Shown here piece by piece: positions 26,501 through 35,915 of a stretch of DNA of 64,000 nt. Each line of letters opens with the position of its first letter. Position 1 is the stretch's first letter. This stretch comes from Micrococcales bacterium (lineage in GTDB: Bacteria > Actinomycetota > Actinomycetes > S36-B12 > UBA10799), in NCBI GenBank assembly GCA_016719135.1, contig JADKAV010000014.1, positions 14,560-78,559 on the forward strand, given 5' to 3'. The notes beneath the pieces are model-generated. The model was not told the DNA's origin. It ran no database searches and saw only the letters and a list, made by a program, of their open reading frames with translations. A program made the translations under genes and the position numbers.

Positions 26501-29154
26501 GAATCCAGCATGGTCCGCAACACGTACTGCAGGATCCCGCCGTTGCGGAAGTAGTCGGCCTCTCCGGGGGTGTCGATGCGCACTGGGGCGTCGAACTCCA
26601 CCACGCCACCCTCGGAGGTCGCTGTGACCCGGACCGTTGATGGGATCGCGCCGTCATTGAGCGCGGTGACACCCTCGATGTCGAAGACTTCCTGCCCGGT
26701 CAACCCCAGGGAATCGGCGTTCTCACCCTCCGGGAACTGCAGCGGAAGCACACCCATCCCGATCAGGTTGGAGCGGTGGATCCGCTCGAACGATTCGGCG
26801 ATGACGACCTTCACACCCAGCAGTGAGGTTCCCTTCGCCGCCCAGTCGCGCGACGACCCCGACCCGTACTCCTTGCCGGCGAGAATGACCAGCGGCACAC
26901 CCTGCGCTGCATAAGCCTGTGCAGCGTCGTAGATCGTGGTCTGCGGTGCTCCTTCGGCGGTGAAGTCGACAGTGAAGCCGCCTTCCACGCCCGGCACCAA
27001 CTGGTTGCGCAGGCGGATGTTCGCGAACGTCCCCCGGATCATCACCTCGTGGTTGCCGCGGCGCGAACCGTAGGAGTTGAAGTCTTTGAGCGCCACCCCG
27101 TGCTCGGACAGGTAACGTCCGGCCGGGGAGTCGGCCTTGATGGCTCCCGCCGGCGAGATGTGGTCGGTGGTCACCGAGTCCCCGAGCCTGGCCAGCACCC
27201 GCGCACCTTGCACGTCGCGCACGGGCGCGGGAACGCTGCTCATACCGTCGAAGTACGGGGGCTTGCGCACGTAGGTCGAATCCGGATCCCAGGCGAACTG
27301 TGAACCTTCGGGGGTGGGCAGATTCTGCCAGGTCTGATCACCGGCGAACACGTCGGCGTAGCGGCGGGCGAACATATCCTCGTCGATGGCCTGTGCGATC
27401 ACCTCCGACACCTCGGCGTCAGTCGGCCAGATGTCGCGCAAGTACACCGGCTGGCCGTCGCTGCCGATTCCCAGCGGTTCGGTGACGATGTCGACGTCCA
27501 TGCGCCCGAGCAGGGCGTAGGCGACCACCAGGGGCGGCGAGGCGAGGTAGTTCATCTTCACGTCCGGGTTGATCCGGCCCTCGAAGTTGCGGTTGCCGGA
27601 CAGCACGGCCGCCGCGGCCAGGTCCACATCGTGGATGGCGGCGCTCAACTCGGTGGGCAGCGGCCCGGAGTTCCCGATGCAGGTGGTGCATCCGTATCCC
27701 ACGACGTCGAAGCCGAGCTTCTCCAGGTACGGCATGAGACCGGACTTGTTGTAATAGTCGGTGACGACCTGCGAACCTGGCGCCAGGGTGGTCTTCACCC
27801 AGGGCTTTCGCGACAGACCGGCTTCCACCGCCTTCTTGGCCAGAAGCGCCGCACCGATCATCACCGATGGGTTCGACGTGTTCGTGCACGATGTGATCGC
27901 CGCGATGACCACCGCGCCGTGGCCGATGGTGACGTCCTGTTCCTCCAGGGACAGGCTGGCCGTGGCATCTGGAGCATCGGTGTACGTGGGCAGATCCGCG
28001 GCGAATTGCGCTGCTGCCTGGTCCAGGGCGATCCGGTCCTGCGGCCGCTTCGGCCCGGCCATGCTGGGCACGACGGTTGCCAGGTCCAGTTCCAGGTATT
28101 CGGAGTAGTCCGGCTCGTTGTCGGGATGGTGCCACATGCCCTGCGCCTGAGCGTAGGCCTTGACGACCGCGATCTGCTGTTCGCTGCGACCGGTCATCCG
28201 CAGGTAGTTCAGGGTCTCGTCGTCGATCGGGAAGATCGCCACCGTCGAGCCGTACTCGGGGCTCATGTTGCCGATCGTGGCGCGGTTGGCCAGCGGTACC
28301 GCAGCGACGCCTTCACCGTAGAACTCCACGAACTTGCCGACGACGCCGTGCTCTCGCAACATCTCGGTGATGGTGAGAACCAGGTCGGTCGCCGTCGCCC
28401 CGGCGGGCAGCGATCCGGTGAGTTTGAAGCCGACCACCCGCGGGATGAGCATGCTGACCGGCTGGCCGAGCATGGCCGCCTCGGCTTCGATGCCCCCGAC
28501 CCCCCAGCCGAGCACGCCGAGTCCGTTGACCATCGTGGTGTGGGAATCTGTGCCCACGCAGGTGTCCGGGTAGGCCTGGCCGTTGCGGACCATCACGACC
28601 CGGGCGAGGTGTTCGATGTTCACCTGGTGGACGATGCCGGTGCCCGGCGGCACAACACGGAACTCGTTGAACGCACTTTGCCCCCACCGCAGGAATTGGT
28701 AGCGCTCGAAGTTGCGCTCATACTCCAGTGCCACGTTGAGCTGCAGCGCTTGGGCGCTACCGAAATAGTCGGCGATGACACTGTGGTCGATGACCAGTTC
28801 GGCCGGTGCCAGCGGGTTGATCCGGTTGGGGTCCCCACCCATCTCGGTGAACGCCTCGCGCATGGTGGCCAGATCCACGACACACGGCACACCGGTGAAG
28901 TCCTGCATGATCACCCGGGCCGGTGTGAACTGGATCTCCTGGCTGGGGGCGGCACTGGCATCCCAGGCCGCCAACGAGCGGATCTGCTCAGCCGTGACGT
29001 TGGCGCCGTCCTCGGTGCGCAGGAGGTTCTCCAGCAGTACCCGATGGGTGTAGGGCAGGTTCAACTCGCCGAGCGCGTCGAGCCTGAAGATCTCGAACGC
29101 CTCCTCCCCCACCTGCAATTGCGACTTGGCACCGAAACTGTCGAGGCTGGCCAC
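26497..29154 (-). CDS. acnA: Aconitate hydratase A
   Basis: This is an aconitase of about 885 residues, interconverting citrate and isocitrate in the TCA cycle. The three [4Fe-4S] cysteines are in SCTNTSNPSVM (about residue 430) and GYGCTTCIGNSGPL (about 490). Other motifs are CVGTDSHTTMVNGLGVLGWG, and GKEYGSGSSRDWAAKGTSLL in the swivel domain. GTG 29154 is chosen because GGGAG lies eight bases upstream and the protein then begins VASLDSFGAKSQL; an open frame extends 56 codons further without homology. It is followed by an overlapping small gene and then dxs. Confidence 0.97.
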   Translation of the reverse strand: MASLDSFGAKSQLQVGEEAFEIFRLDALGELNLPYTHRVLLENLLRTEDGANVTAEQIRSLAAWDASAAPSQEIQFTPARVIMQDFTGVPCVVDLATMREAFTEMGGDPNRINPLAPAELVIDHSVIADYFGSAQALQLNVALEYERNFERYQFLRWGQSAFNEFRVVPPGTGIVHQVNIEHLARVVMVRNGQAYPDTCVGTDSHTTMVNGLGVLGWGVGGIEAEAAMLGQPVSMLIPRVVGFKLTGSLPAGATATDLVLTITEMLREHGVVGKFVEFYGEGVAAVPLANRATIGNMSPEYGSTVAIFPIDDETLNYLRMTGRSEQQIAVVKAYAQAQGMWHHPDNEPDYSEYLELDLATVVPSMAGPKRPQDRIALDQAAAQFAADLPTYTDAPDATASLSLEEQDVTIGHGAVVIAAITSCTNTSNPSVMIGAALLAKKAVEAGLSRKPWVKTTLAPGSQVVTDYYNKSGLMPYLEKLGFDVVGYGCTTCIGNSGPLPTELSAAIHDVDLAAAAVLSGNRNFEGRINPDVKMNYLASPPLVVAYALLGRMDVDIVTEPLGIGSDGQPVYLRDIWPTDAEVSEVIAQAIDEDMFARRYADVFAGDQTWQNLPTPEGSQFAWDPDSTYVRKPPYFDGMSSVPAPVRDVQGARVLARLGDSVTTDHISPAGAIKADSPAGRYLSEHGVALKDFNSYGSRRGNHEVMIRGTFANIRLRNQLVPGVEGGFTVDFTAEGAPQTTIYDAAQAYAAQGVPLVILAGKEYGSGSSRDWAAKGTSLLGVKVVIAESFERIHRSNLIGMGVLPLQFPEGENADSLGLTGQEVFDIEGVTALNDGAIPSTVRVTATSEGGVVEFDAPVRIDTPGEADYFRNGGILQYVLRTMLDS

Positions 29155-29263
29155 GCACGTCTCCCATCGCTCATCCGATGAGGCCAAGCCTAGTTGGCCC
29201 GGCTGGATGTCACCCATGGGTGGCCGAAGGCAGCGGTCGCAGGAGACCCGAAGCATTCGCCGA

Positions 29264-29315
29264 GTGTTGCGCCATTGCTGCTTTTTGGCCGGTGAAACCG
29301 ACAACCGCGCAACAC
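29264..29315. promoter_or_regulatory. Inverted repeat between the RNA methyltransferase gene and acnA
   Basis: GTGTTGCGC (29264-29272) and GCGCAACAC (29307-29315) form a perfect 9-bp inverted repeat with a 34-nt loop in the 177-bp gap upstream of acnA. It could be the terminator stem of the upstream gene or a regulator site for acnA. No T-tract or known consensus was recognised. Confidence 0.35.
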
Positions 29316-29331
29316 GCGGCATTTTGTGTGC

Positions 29332-30498
29332 CTAGCCGGACGCGCGAAGCCGCACCACCGTTTCGACATGGGCGGTGCCGGGAAACAGGTCGAAGCCGAC
29401 GATGTGGTCCGGCTCATAGCCCCGTGCGGCGAACCAGCGCAGATCCCTGGCCAGTGTGGCCGCGTCACAGGACACGTACACGATGGTGTGGGCACCGGTC
29501 CGGGCGATCGCGGAGACCACCTGTTTGCCCGCCCCGGCCCGCGGCGGGTCGAGAACGACGATGTCCGCGGCGCCGGGATCTCGTGCCCACCGCCGGACGT
29601 CGCGCGCGATCACGTCGACCCGGGAGTCTCCGTCGGCATTTCGAACGGCGAATTCGGTGGCGCTCCGGTCGCCCTCCACCAGGTCGACCGACGCGGGTTC
29701 GTGGGAGTCCAGCAGCGCCAGCCCGAACAGCCCCACACCCGCGTACAGATCCACGATCCGCGAGCCGGCTTCGTGAGGTACCAACTCACGGACCTGCGCC
29801 GTTAGTACCGAGGCGGCGTCCACGTGCGACTGCCAGAACCCGTCCGCTGCCGTGCGGAACTCGCGGCCGTCAACGACGTGGACATGCTCGCGCGTTCCAC
29901 GGTGTGACACTCCTGTCGCGGAGTCGACGATGACCGCGCGCCCCGCCTCACTCACACTCACCCGCACGGTGGCTCCGGCGGGCCAGGCTTGTTCCAGCAG
30001 GTCCGCAAGTTCCATCCGGGGATCGGCCTGCAGGCAGTCGGCCACCGGCACCACCTCGTGCGAACGCCAGGCATGGAAACCGGCGCGACCCTCGTCGTCC
30101 ACGTGCAGCGACAGCCGCGTCCGCCAGCCTGCGGTGCGCCCGAGCGTGTGCACCGCGACTGGCCGGCGGACGTCACCGATGCGCTCGAGGGTTTCGGCGA
30201 GAACCTGCGTCTTCAACTCCAACTGGGCATCAGGTTGGGCGTGCAACCAGCTGCAGCCCCCGCACTGACCGGGGCCGAACCAGGGGCAGGGACTGGGAAC
30301 CCGCACTGCAGCCGGCTCTCCCGTCACCGCAAGGGCCTCGGCCCGCCAGAAACGGCTGTCCGCCCCACCATCGACCACCTCGGCGCGCACCGTCTCACCG
30401 GGCAGTCCGTGACGGCAGAAGACAACGCGTCCGTCCGAACGCCCGACGCACGATCCGTCGTTCGCCGGCTTGTCCAATCCCAGGATGATCTCAGTCAC
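29332..30498 (-). CDS. TrmA/RlmC/RlmD-type RNA (uracil-5-)methyltransferase
   Basis: The 388-residue protein is a class I SAM RNA methyltransferase of the TrmA/RumA family. It begins with a short TRAM-like OB region, then an Fe-S cysteine cluster segment CPWFGPGQCGGCSWL. The SAM-binding DLYAGVGLFGLAL follows, then the catalytic segment VVLDPPRAGAG and YVSCDAATLARDL with the nucleophilic Cys. Which RNA is modified cannot be told from sequence. GTG 30498 overlaps the stop of the APC transporter gene (GTGACTGA), so this start is preferred to the longer frame. acnA lies 177 bp downstream. Confidence 0.9.
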   Translation of the reverse strand: MTEIILGLDKPANDGSCVGRSDGRVVFCRHGLPGETVRAEVVDGGADSRFWRAEALAVTGEPAAVRVPSPCPWFGPGQCGGCSWLHAQPDAQLELKTQVLAETLERIGDVRRPVAVHTLGRTAGWRTRLSLHVDDEGRAGFHAWRSHEVVPVADCLQADPRMELADLLEQAWPAGATVRVSVSEAGRAVIVDSATGVSHRGTREHVHVVDGREFRTAADGFWQSHVDAASVLTAQVRELVPHEAGSRIVDLYAGVGLFGLALLDSHEPASVDLVEGDRSATEFAVRNADGDSRVDVIARDVRRWARDPGAADIVVLDPPRAGAGKQVVSAIARTGAHTIVYVSCDAATLARDLRWFAARGYEPDHIVGFDLFPGTAHVETVVRLRASG

Positions 30499-32470
30499 GG
30501 CGCTGGGCAGGAATCCCCCGCTGGAGTGCGCCGGGCGCCTCCGCCTCGGCCTTGTCGGCGACCCGATCACTGGACTCCAACTGCCAGGGCACGCTGACCA
30601 CCATGACCCCTGGGGTGAACAGCAGACGACTCTTCAGACGCAGGGCACTCTGGTTATGCAGCAGGTGTTCCCACCAGTGGCCCACCACGTACTCCGGGAC
30701 GTACACAGTCACCAGGTCCCTGGGGCTCTCCCGCCGGATATCGCGCACGTAGTCCACGATCGGCTTGGTGATCTCCCGGTACGGGCTCTCCAGCACCTTG
30801 AGCGTCACGGGGATCCCACGGCGGTCCCACTCCTCGATGACCGTCTCCGAGTCGCCCGGCGACACCTCCACCATCACCGCCTCAAGCGTCGAAGGCCGCG
30901 TGGCCCGGGCATATGCCAGAGCCCGAAGGGTCGGCTTGTGGATCTTTGCGACCAAGACCACCGCGTGTACCCGTGCCGGGAGCAAGAAGCGCTCATCGTC
31001 CTCGGGCGTCAGTTCGATGGAGACGTTCTCGTAGTGGCGCTGGATCGACTTCATGATCACGAACAGCACCGGGATGGCGATACAGACGATCCACGCTCCG
31101 CGCGTGAACTTGGTGGTCAGCACGATGACGAGCACGGTGCCGGTCATGACAAAACCGATCCCGTTGACAATGCGTCGCTTGATGTACGAACTGCGAAGGG
31201 TGGGGTCAGCCTCCAGCCTGAGCAGCCTCGTCCAGTGCCGGATCATGCCCAACTGACTCAGCGTGAAACTGAGGAATACGCCCACGATGTACAGCTGAAT
31301 CAGTGCCGTGACACTGGCCTTGAAGACCACGACCAGCAGGATCGCCATGAATGCCAGAGTCACGATGCCGTTGCTGAACGCCAACCGATCTCCGCGATTG
31401 TGCAATTGACGCGGAAGGTAATTGTCCTGGGCGAGGATCGAGCCGAGCACCGGGAAGCCGTTGAACGCGGTGTTCGCGGCCAGCACCAGGATCAGGGCGG
31501 TGACCGTCGAGACGTAGATGAACATCGGCGGGAAATTGCTGAACACCGCCTGTGCGATCTGCGCGATGACGGTCTTCTGGTCCTCACCGGCTGGCAGGCC
31601 GATCAGATCGGCGTCGAATTCGGCAACTTTCACCTTCGTCACCAGGGCGAGGATCGTGACCGACATGAACATGATGATGCTTAGAACTCCCAGCATCACC
31701 AGGGTGGCCGCGGCGTTCGCGCTCTTGGGTTTGCGGAAAGCGGGAACACCGTTGGAGATCGCCTCGACTCCGGTCAGCGCGGTGCAGCCGGATGAGAAAG
31801 CCCGGGCCAACAGAAACACCAGTGCGAGCCCTGTGAACGTGGCTTCCGGGTTGATCTGCCAGTCCGCGGACTCAGCCAGCATCTGGTCCCCGGCTGCCAG
31901 CCGGACCGCCGCCGTGATGATCATGGCGAAGATCCCGAAGATGAAGGCGTACGTCGGAATGGCGAACAGCGTCCCCGACTCCCGCACTCCGCGCAGATTG
32001 AGCAGGGTGATGATGACGATCAGGCCCGCTGTCAGTGCCACCAGGTGTTCGCCGAACCACGGTATGGCTGAGGCGATGTTGGCCGACGCCGCAGACGTCG
32101 AGACCGCCACCGTCAGGATGTAGTCCACCAGCAAGGCACTGGCGACGGTCAGACCAGCGTTCGGCCCGAGGTTCTTGGTCGCCACCTCGTAGTCCCCGCC
32201 GCCGCTGGGGTAGGCGTGAACGTTCTGCCGGTAGGAGGCCACCACGACCACCATCACGGCAACCACCATGAGCGCGATCCACGGCGAGTAGTGGAAGAAG
32301 GCCAATCCACCCAGCGACAGCACCAGCAGAATCTCCTGCGTCGCATAGGACACCGACGACAGTGCGTCGGAGGCGAAAACGGGTAGGGCGATCCGTTTGG
32401 GAAGCAGAGTCGAATGCAGCCGATCGCTGCGCTGGGCCCGGCCGAGCAACAGCTCCTTGGGGGTGAGCAC
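30491..32470 (-). CDS. APC-superfamily amino acid/potassium permease
   Basis: The protein of about 659 residues has about twelve membrane helices and a cytosolic C-terminal domain (about residues 470-660). The helices begin at VFASDALSSVSYATQEIL, and YPSGGGDYEVATKNLG is characteristic of this actinobacterial subgroup. The C-terminal domain (LTVYVPEYVVGHWWEHLLHN) is like the one in APC transporters encoded next to TrkA proteins. GTG 32470 is chosen since VLTPKELLLGRAQRSDRL is the conserved N-terminus. It is divergent from the two trkA-like genes, which probably regulate it. The substrate is unproven: amino acid or K+. Confidence 0.88.
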   Translation of the reverse strand: MLTPKELLLGRAQRSDRLHSTLLPKRIALPVFASDALSSVSYATQEILLVLSLGGLAFFHYSPWIALMVVAVMVVVVASYRQNVHAYPSGGGDYEVATKNLGPNAGLTVASALLVDYILTVAVSTSAASANIASAIPWFGEHLVALTAGLIVIITLLNLRGVRESGTLFAIPTYAFIFGIFAMIITAAVRLAAGDQMLAESADWQINPEATFTGLALVFLLARAFSSGCTALTGVEAISNGVPAFRKPKSANAAATLVMLGVLSIIMFMSVTILALVTKVKVAEFDADLIGLPAGEDQKTVIAQIAQAVFSNFPPMFIYVSTVTALILVLAANTAFNGFPVLGSILAQDNYLPRQLHNRGDRLAFSNGIVTLAFMAILLVVVFKASVTALIQLYIVGVFLSFTLSQLGMIRHWTRLLRLEADPTLRSSYIKRRIVNGIGFVMTGTVLVIVLTTKFTRGAWIVCIAIPVLFVIMKSIQRHYENVSIELTPEDDERFLLPARVHAVVLVAKIHKPTLRALAYARATRPSTLEAVMVEVSPGDSETVIEEWDRRGIPVTLKVLESPYREITKPIVDYVRDIRRESPRDLVTVYVPEYVVGHWWEHLLHNQSALRLKSRLLFTPGVMVVSVPWQLESSDRVADKAEAEAPGALQRGIPAQRRD

Positions 32471-32557
32471 GTCTTGATCGTAGGACCCCTGCGGCCGCAG
32501 TTGCGCGCAAGGCGGCGTCCCGAGCACCACGAGTTGCTCCCCGGGTACGCTTTGGAC

Positions 32558-33223
32558 GTGCACTTCGTGGTGATGGGTTGCGGACGCGTGGGATCCCGGC
32601 TGGCCGTAACCCTTGACGAGATCGGCCACTCAGTAGCCGTCATCGATCAGGACACGGACTCCTTCGCCCGACTGGGTGATGCCTTCGAAGGGATCACCGT
32701 ACGTGGCATCGGCTTCGACCGCGACACTTTGCTCACCGCAGGGATCGAACGCGCCCAGGCGTTCGCCGCCGTCAGCAGCGGCGACAACTCCAACATCGTG
32801 GCGGCTCGCGTGGCCCGCGAGAAGTTCGAGGTGGAGCGGGTGGTCGCCCGGATCTACGATCCGCGTCGGGCGGCGATCTACGCGCGCCTCGGGATCCCGA
32901 CCGTGGCGACAGTGGCCTGGAGCACAGAGCAGATCATGCGTCACCTGCTTCCCAGCGGCCCCGAACAGATGTGGGCCGACGAGACCGGCGCCGTAGTGAT
33001 GCACCATGTCAACCTGCACCGCAGTTGGTACGGCAGACGGGCCGAGGATCTGACCTTCGGCCTCCCCACCCGGGTCACGATGATCTACCGCGAGGGCGGA
33101 GTCGTGATTCCCACCGCCAACAGCGTCCTGCAAGAAGGCGATGATCCCATCCTGATGACGGCCAAAGAATCCCTCGACGAAGTCAGCGAGCGCTGCGCAG
33201 CCAAGGCGAGGGACGAGATATGA
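32558..33223 (+). CDS. TrkA/KTN-type potassium-uptake regulatory protein 1
   Basis: The 221-residue protein has an N-terminal NAD-binding KTN/RCK domain (GCGRVGSRLAVTLDEIGHSV, acidic residue at the end of strand 2 in VIDQD) and a TrkA-C domain. RCK proteins gate K+ transporters in response to nucleotides. GTG 32558 gives the short, normal N-terminus. It begins a two-gene operon: the next trkA-like gene overlaps by ATGA. It is divergent from the APC permease, the common actinobacterial arrangement. Confidence 0.92.
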   Translation: MHFVVMGCGRVGSRLAVTLDEIGHSVAVIDQDTDSFARLGDAFEGITVRGIGFDRDTLLTAGIERAQAFAAVSSGDNSNIVAARVAREKFEVERVVARIYDPRRAAIYARLGIPTVATVAWSTEQIMRHLLPSGPEQMWADETGAVVMHHVNLHRSWYGRRAEDLTFGLPTRVTMIYREGGVVIPTANSVLQEGDDPILMTAKESLDEVSERCAAKARDEI

Positions 33224-33873
33224 GAGTGGCAGTGGCGGGGGCAGGCAAAGTCGGCAAGTCGATCGCCCGGGAGCTGGCCGAGATCGGCCACGACGTTCTG
33301 CTCATCGACCGCGACGCTGACCTGGTCGAACGGTCGGGGATCGAGGGTGTGAACATCGTGCGGGCAGACGCCTGCGAGATGGCGTCCTTGGAATTAGTGG
33401 GTCTCGAGCACTGCCAAGTGGTTGTCGCCGCGACCGGCGACGACAAGGTGAACCTCGTGGTCTCGCTGCTGTCAAAGACCGAGTACGGCGTCCCGCGCGT
33501 GGTCGCCCGGGTCAACCACCCCAAGAACGAGTGGCTGTTCGATCAGATGTGGGGGGTCGATGTCGCGGTGTCGACGCCCCGACTTTTGAGCGCCCTGGTC
33601 GAAGAGGCGGTAGCCGTCGGGGACCTCGTACGCCTGATGACATTCCGTCAGAGCAGGACGAACCTCGTGGAGATGACCCTGCCTCACGACTCCAACGTCA
33701 TCGGACGCGCCGTGGGCGATGTCGAGTGGCCGGTGGACACGTCCTTGGTGGCTATCCTGCGCGAGGACCGGGTCATCGCACCCACACCGGACGACCCGTT
33801 GGAGGTGGGCGACGAGTTGCTCTTCGTCGCCATCGCCGAGCAGGAACAGGCGCTCTCCAGCCTCTTGCACTGA
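33220..33873 (+). CDS. TrkA/KTN-type potassium-uptake regulatory protein 2
   Basis: The 217-residue paralogue of the preceding protein has the NAD-binding start VAVAGAGKVGKSIARELAEI and LIDRD, and a C-terminal TrkA-C domain (about 140-215). The two proteins probably form a hetero-oligomeric gating ring on the divergent APC permease or another K+ transporter. ATG 33220 overlaps the previous stop (ATGA). Its 3' end faces the NagZ-like gene across a gap filled by a 19-bp tandem array. Confidence 0.92.
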   Translation: MRVAVAGAGKVGKSIARELAEIGHDVLLIDRDADLVERSGIEGVNIVRADACEMASLELVGLEHCQVVVAATGDDKVNLVVSLLSKTEYGVPRVVARVNHPKNEWLFDQMWGVDVAVSTPRLLSALVEEAVAVGDLVRLMTFRQSRTNLVEMTLPHDSNVIGRAVGDVEWPVDTSLVAILREDRVIAPTPDDPLEVGDELLFVAIAEQEQALSSLLH

Positions 33874-33879
33874 GCCCGC

Positions 33880-34026
33880 GGAATAGCCCGCTGGGCGCCG
33901 AATAGCCCCCTGGTTGCCGAATAGCCCGCTGGGCGCCGAATAGCCCGCTGGGCGCCAAATAGCCCCTTGAGTGCCGAATAGCCTGCAAACTGAAGGCCAT
34001 CTGGCAACCAACGGGCTATCGCGCAA
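33880..34026. repeat. 19-bp tandem array with one inverted unit
   Basis: Six head-to-tail units of exactly 19 bp (33880-33993) follow CGAATAGCCCGCTGGGCGC; units 3 and 4 are identical, and units 2, 5 and 6 diverge. At 34008-34026 lies an inverted unit, CCAACGGGCTATCGCGCAA, which matches the reverse complement of a unit at about 16 of 19 positions and could pair with the array. It occupies the 196-bp gap between convergent trkA-like and NagZ-like genes. It may act as a transcription barrier or terminator, or be a variable-number tandem repeat. Confidence 0.85.
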
Positions 34027-34069
34027 ACCGGCGGCTAGTGACCCACCCCAAATGGCGCTGGTCAGTGCC

Positions 34070-35611
34070 TCACCGCACGGACGCGCAGGCCTTCGGTCCC
34101 CTCACCGGAAGGCCGCCGAGGCGGTCGAGCCGACCGGCGATAGCCTGCCCGGCGGCCCAGCCGGATGCCGCCACGTCCCCATAGGTCAGGACCCGCTGCC
34201 TGGCCGGAGCGCGCAGCGCGCCGTACGGGGATCCGGTCGCGACCCACACGTCAGCAGCGCCCGGAGAACTTGCTTGGACGACCACCCGGACCGGACCGCT
34301 GCGCACACCGGCCGCGCGTAGCCCCTGTCGCACCCCCGTTGCCGCAGGGCCAGATCCGATGACCGTGGCTCCTCGCGTGACAACAACAGCGCATGTTCCC
34401 AGGACGGTTGTGCCGGCGGAGGCGGCCGCGCGGGCCACCCCCTTCGACTGCTTGACAGAGGGCGGCTTCGGGTAGTTCGGCGCCTCGTCGAGCAGACCGA
34501 GTCGCTGTTTGGCCTCCAGTACGTGCATGACCGCCTCCCGGACCCGTTGGACAGGCAGCCGCGAGGATCCCGCAGCACGCTTGACCTGCCTGACCGCACC
34601 AGCGGGATCGTTGGGCATCAGCAAGACATCCACACCGGCCGCCACCACCTCCACGGCCAACTTGGGTCGACTGGCCACGGCCTGCATGCCCAGCGAGTCA
34701 CTCACGACCAGACCCTCGAATCCCATGCGCTCGCGCAATAAACCGGTGACGATCCGCTTGGACACGGTGGCGGGGCGTCGATCGTATGCCGGAACGGTCA
34801 CGTGCGCCACCATGATCGCCGGGACAGCGGCGTCGATGGCGTCCTGGAACGGCGGAAGGTCGATCCTGGCCATCTTCGCCCGCGAATGGGTCACCTTCGC
34901 CAGTCCCAGATGGCTGTCGGTGGCCGTGTCACCGTGACCGGGGAAGTGTTTGGCCGTCGAGAGCACTCCGGCCTGCTCGAACCCCTCGACCTGCCCGACC
35001 ACTGCCCCACCGACGACGTCCGGGAAAGCACCCGGAGAACGGATTCCGATCACTGGATTACTCGGGCGCACGTTGACATCGGCCACGGGGGCGAAATCGA
35101 TGTTCACCCCACCCGCGCGCAACCAACGACCGGTGAGGTCCGCGACATCACGCGCGGCTTGCCCACCGCGAACGGGATCAGCGGAAACCGCCGCTCCGAG
35201 GACCATTGCCCCCGGTTGGGTAACCGGCATGCGCATCCGGCGAACCAGGTTTCCGTTCTCCTGGTCCGCACCGATCAGAAGTGGCGGCAGACCCATCCGT
35301 TTCGCCTGCGACTGTGCGGCTCGCACGACCGCACGCCACTGTCTTGCGTTGCCCGGCGCCATGATGATCAATCCGCCAGGTCTGGTTGATCGCACCACAG
35401 CCCGCGCGGCGGCAGGATCGAGGGTGTCGATGGAGGCCATCACCAGTTGGCTCACCCGACGTTTCGGGGTCAGGGCGTCGTAAGCGCGCTGGGCAGCCGA
35501 TTCGGCTGGGGCAGAGGTCTGCGAGGCGGCTTGCGCAGCGGGCTCACCCGGCGCGCTCGCCGAACACCCGGCCAGGGCCACCGCCAGCCCCAGAATCCAT
35601 GTCACCCGCAT
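34070..35611 (-). CDS. nagZ: Glycoside hydrolase family 3 lipoprotein (NagZ-like)
   Basis: The 513-residue protein has a lipoprotein signal (AVALAGCSAS, lipobox LAGC) and a GH3 catalytic domain. Family features include the substrate-loop motif KHFPGHGDTATDSHLGL with the His/Asp acid-base dyad of NagZ enzymes, and the nucleophile Asp in GLVVSDSLGMQAV. NagZ releases N-acetylglucosamine from muropeptides or exogenous chitin fragments. The C-terminal 150 residues are an extra domain (GTCAVVVTRGATVIGSGPAA) of unknown role, seen in some actinobacterial GH3 proteins. It is exported and probably anchored to the membrane. Confidence 0.88.
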   Translation of the reverse strand: MRVTWILGLAVALAGCSASAPGEPAAQAASQTSAPAESAAQRAYDALTPKRRVSQLVMASIDTLDPAAARAVVRSTRPGGLIIMAPGNARQWRAVVRAAQSQAKRMGLPPLLIGADQENGNLVRRMRMPVTQPGAMVLGAAVSADPVRGGQAARDVADLTGRWLRAGGVNIDFAPVADVNVRPSNPVIGIRSPGAFPDVVGGAVVGQVEGFEQAGVLSTAKHFPGHGDTATDSHLGLAKVTHSRAKMARIDLPPFQDAIDAAVPAIMVAHVTVPAYDRRPATVSKRIVTGLLRERMGFEGLVVSDSLGMQAVASRPKLAVEVVAAGVDVLLMPNDPAGAVRQVKRAAGSSRLPVQRVREAVMHVLEAKQRLGLLDEAPNYPKPPSVKQSKGVARAAASAGTTVLGTCAVVVTRGATVIGSGPAATGVRQGLRAAGVRSGPVRVVVQASSPGAADVWVATGSPYGALRAPARQRVLTYGDVAASGWAAGQAIAGRLDRLGGLPVRGPKACASVR

Positions 35612-35915
35612 CGTTCAAGCCTAAGCGAAGGCCGCGGGCGCTCCGTTGCCGCCGCAAGCCAGGGGGAGGCGGCGAGTGCGCTCTGGGTGGCGGCTGTCGC
35701 GCTGTTCACGCTTCGCCCTCCCGCACCAAACAACGGTCATTGTGGCGAGGTCAGCACGATCGAGTTCACCGTCTGAAGACACCGACAGTGTCGACCACCA
35801 ATCACAAACGCCCACCCGTGCGGCGCAGGACGCATCCAGGGGCGTCGGCCTGCCGTTGCCTCAGTGAGTCAAGCGGCCGTAGGGTCGGTCCCGACGATCG
35901 CAACCCGGAGGTGTC
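35612..35915. other. 304-bp divergent gap between the NagZ-like and uridine phosphorylase genes
   Basis: No gene is supported. It must hold the two divergent promoters. The only small symmetric element noticed is GACACCGACAGTGTC near 35776, too short to interpret. The strong GGAGG just before ATG 35916 belongs to the phosphorylase gene. Confidence 0.4.

Noticed and set aside
27631..29181. 516-codon open frame on the plus strand
   Set aside because: Antisense to acnA, with no recognisable motif.
33880..33993. CRISPR-like array of 19-bp repeats
   Set aside because: Units are directly adjacent with no spacers; it is a tandem repeat.
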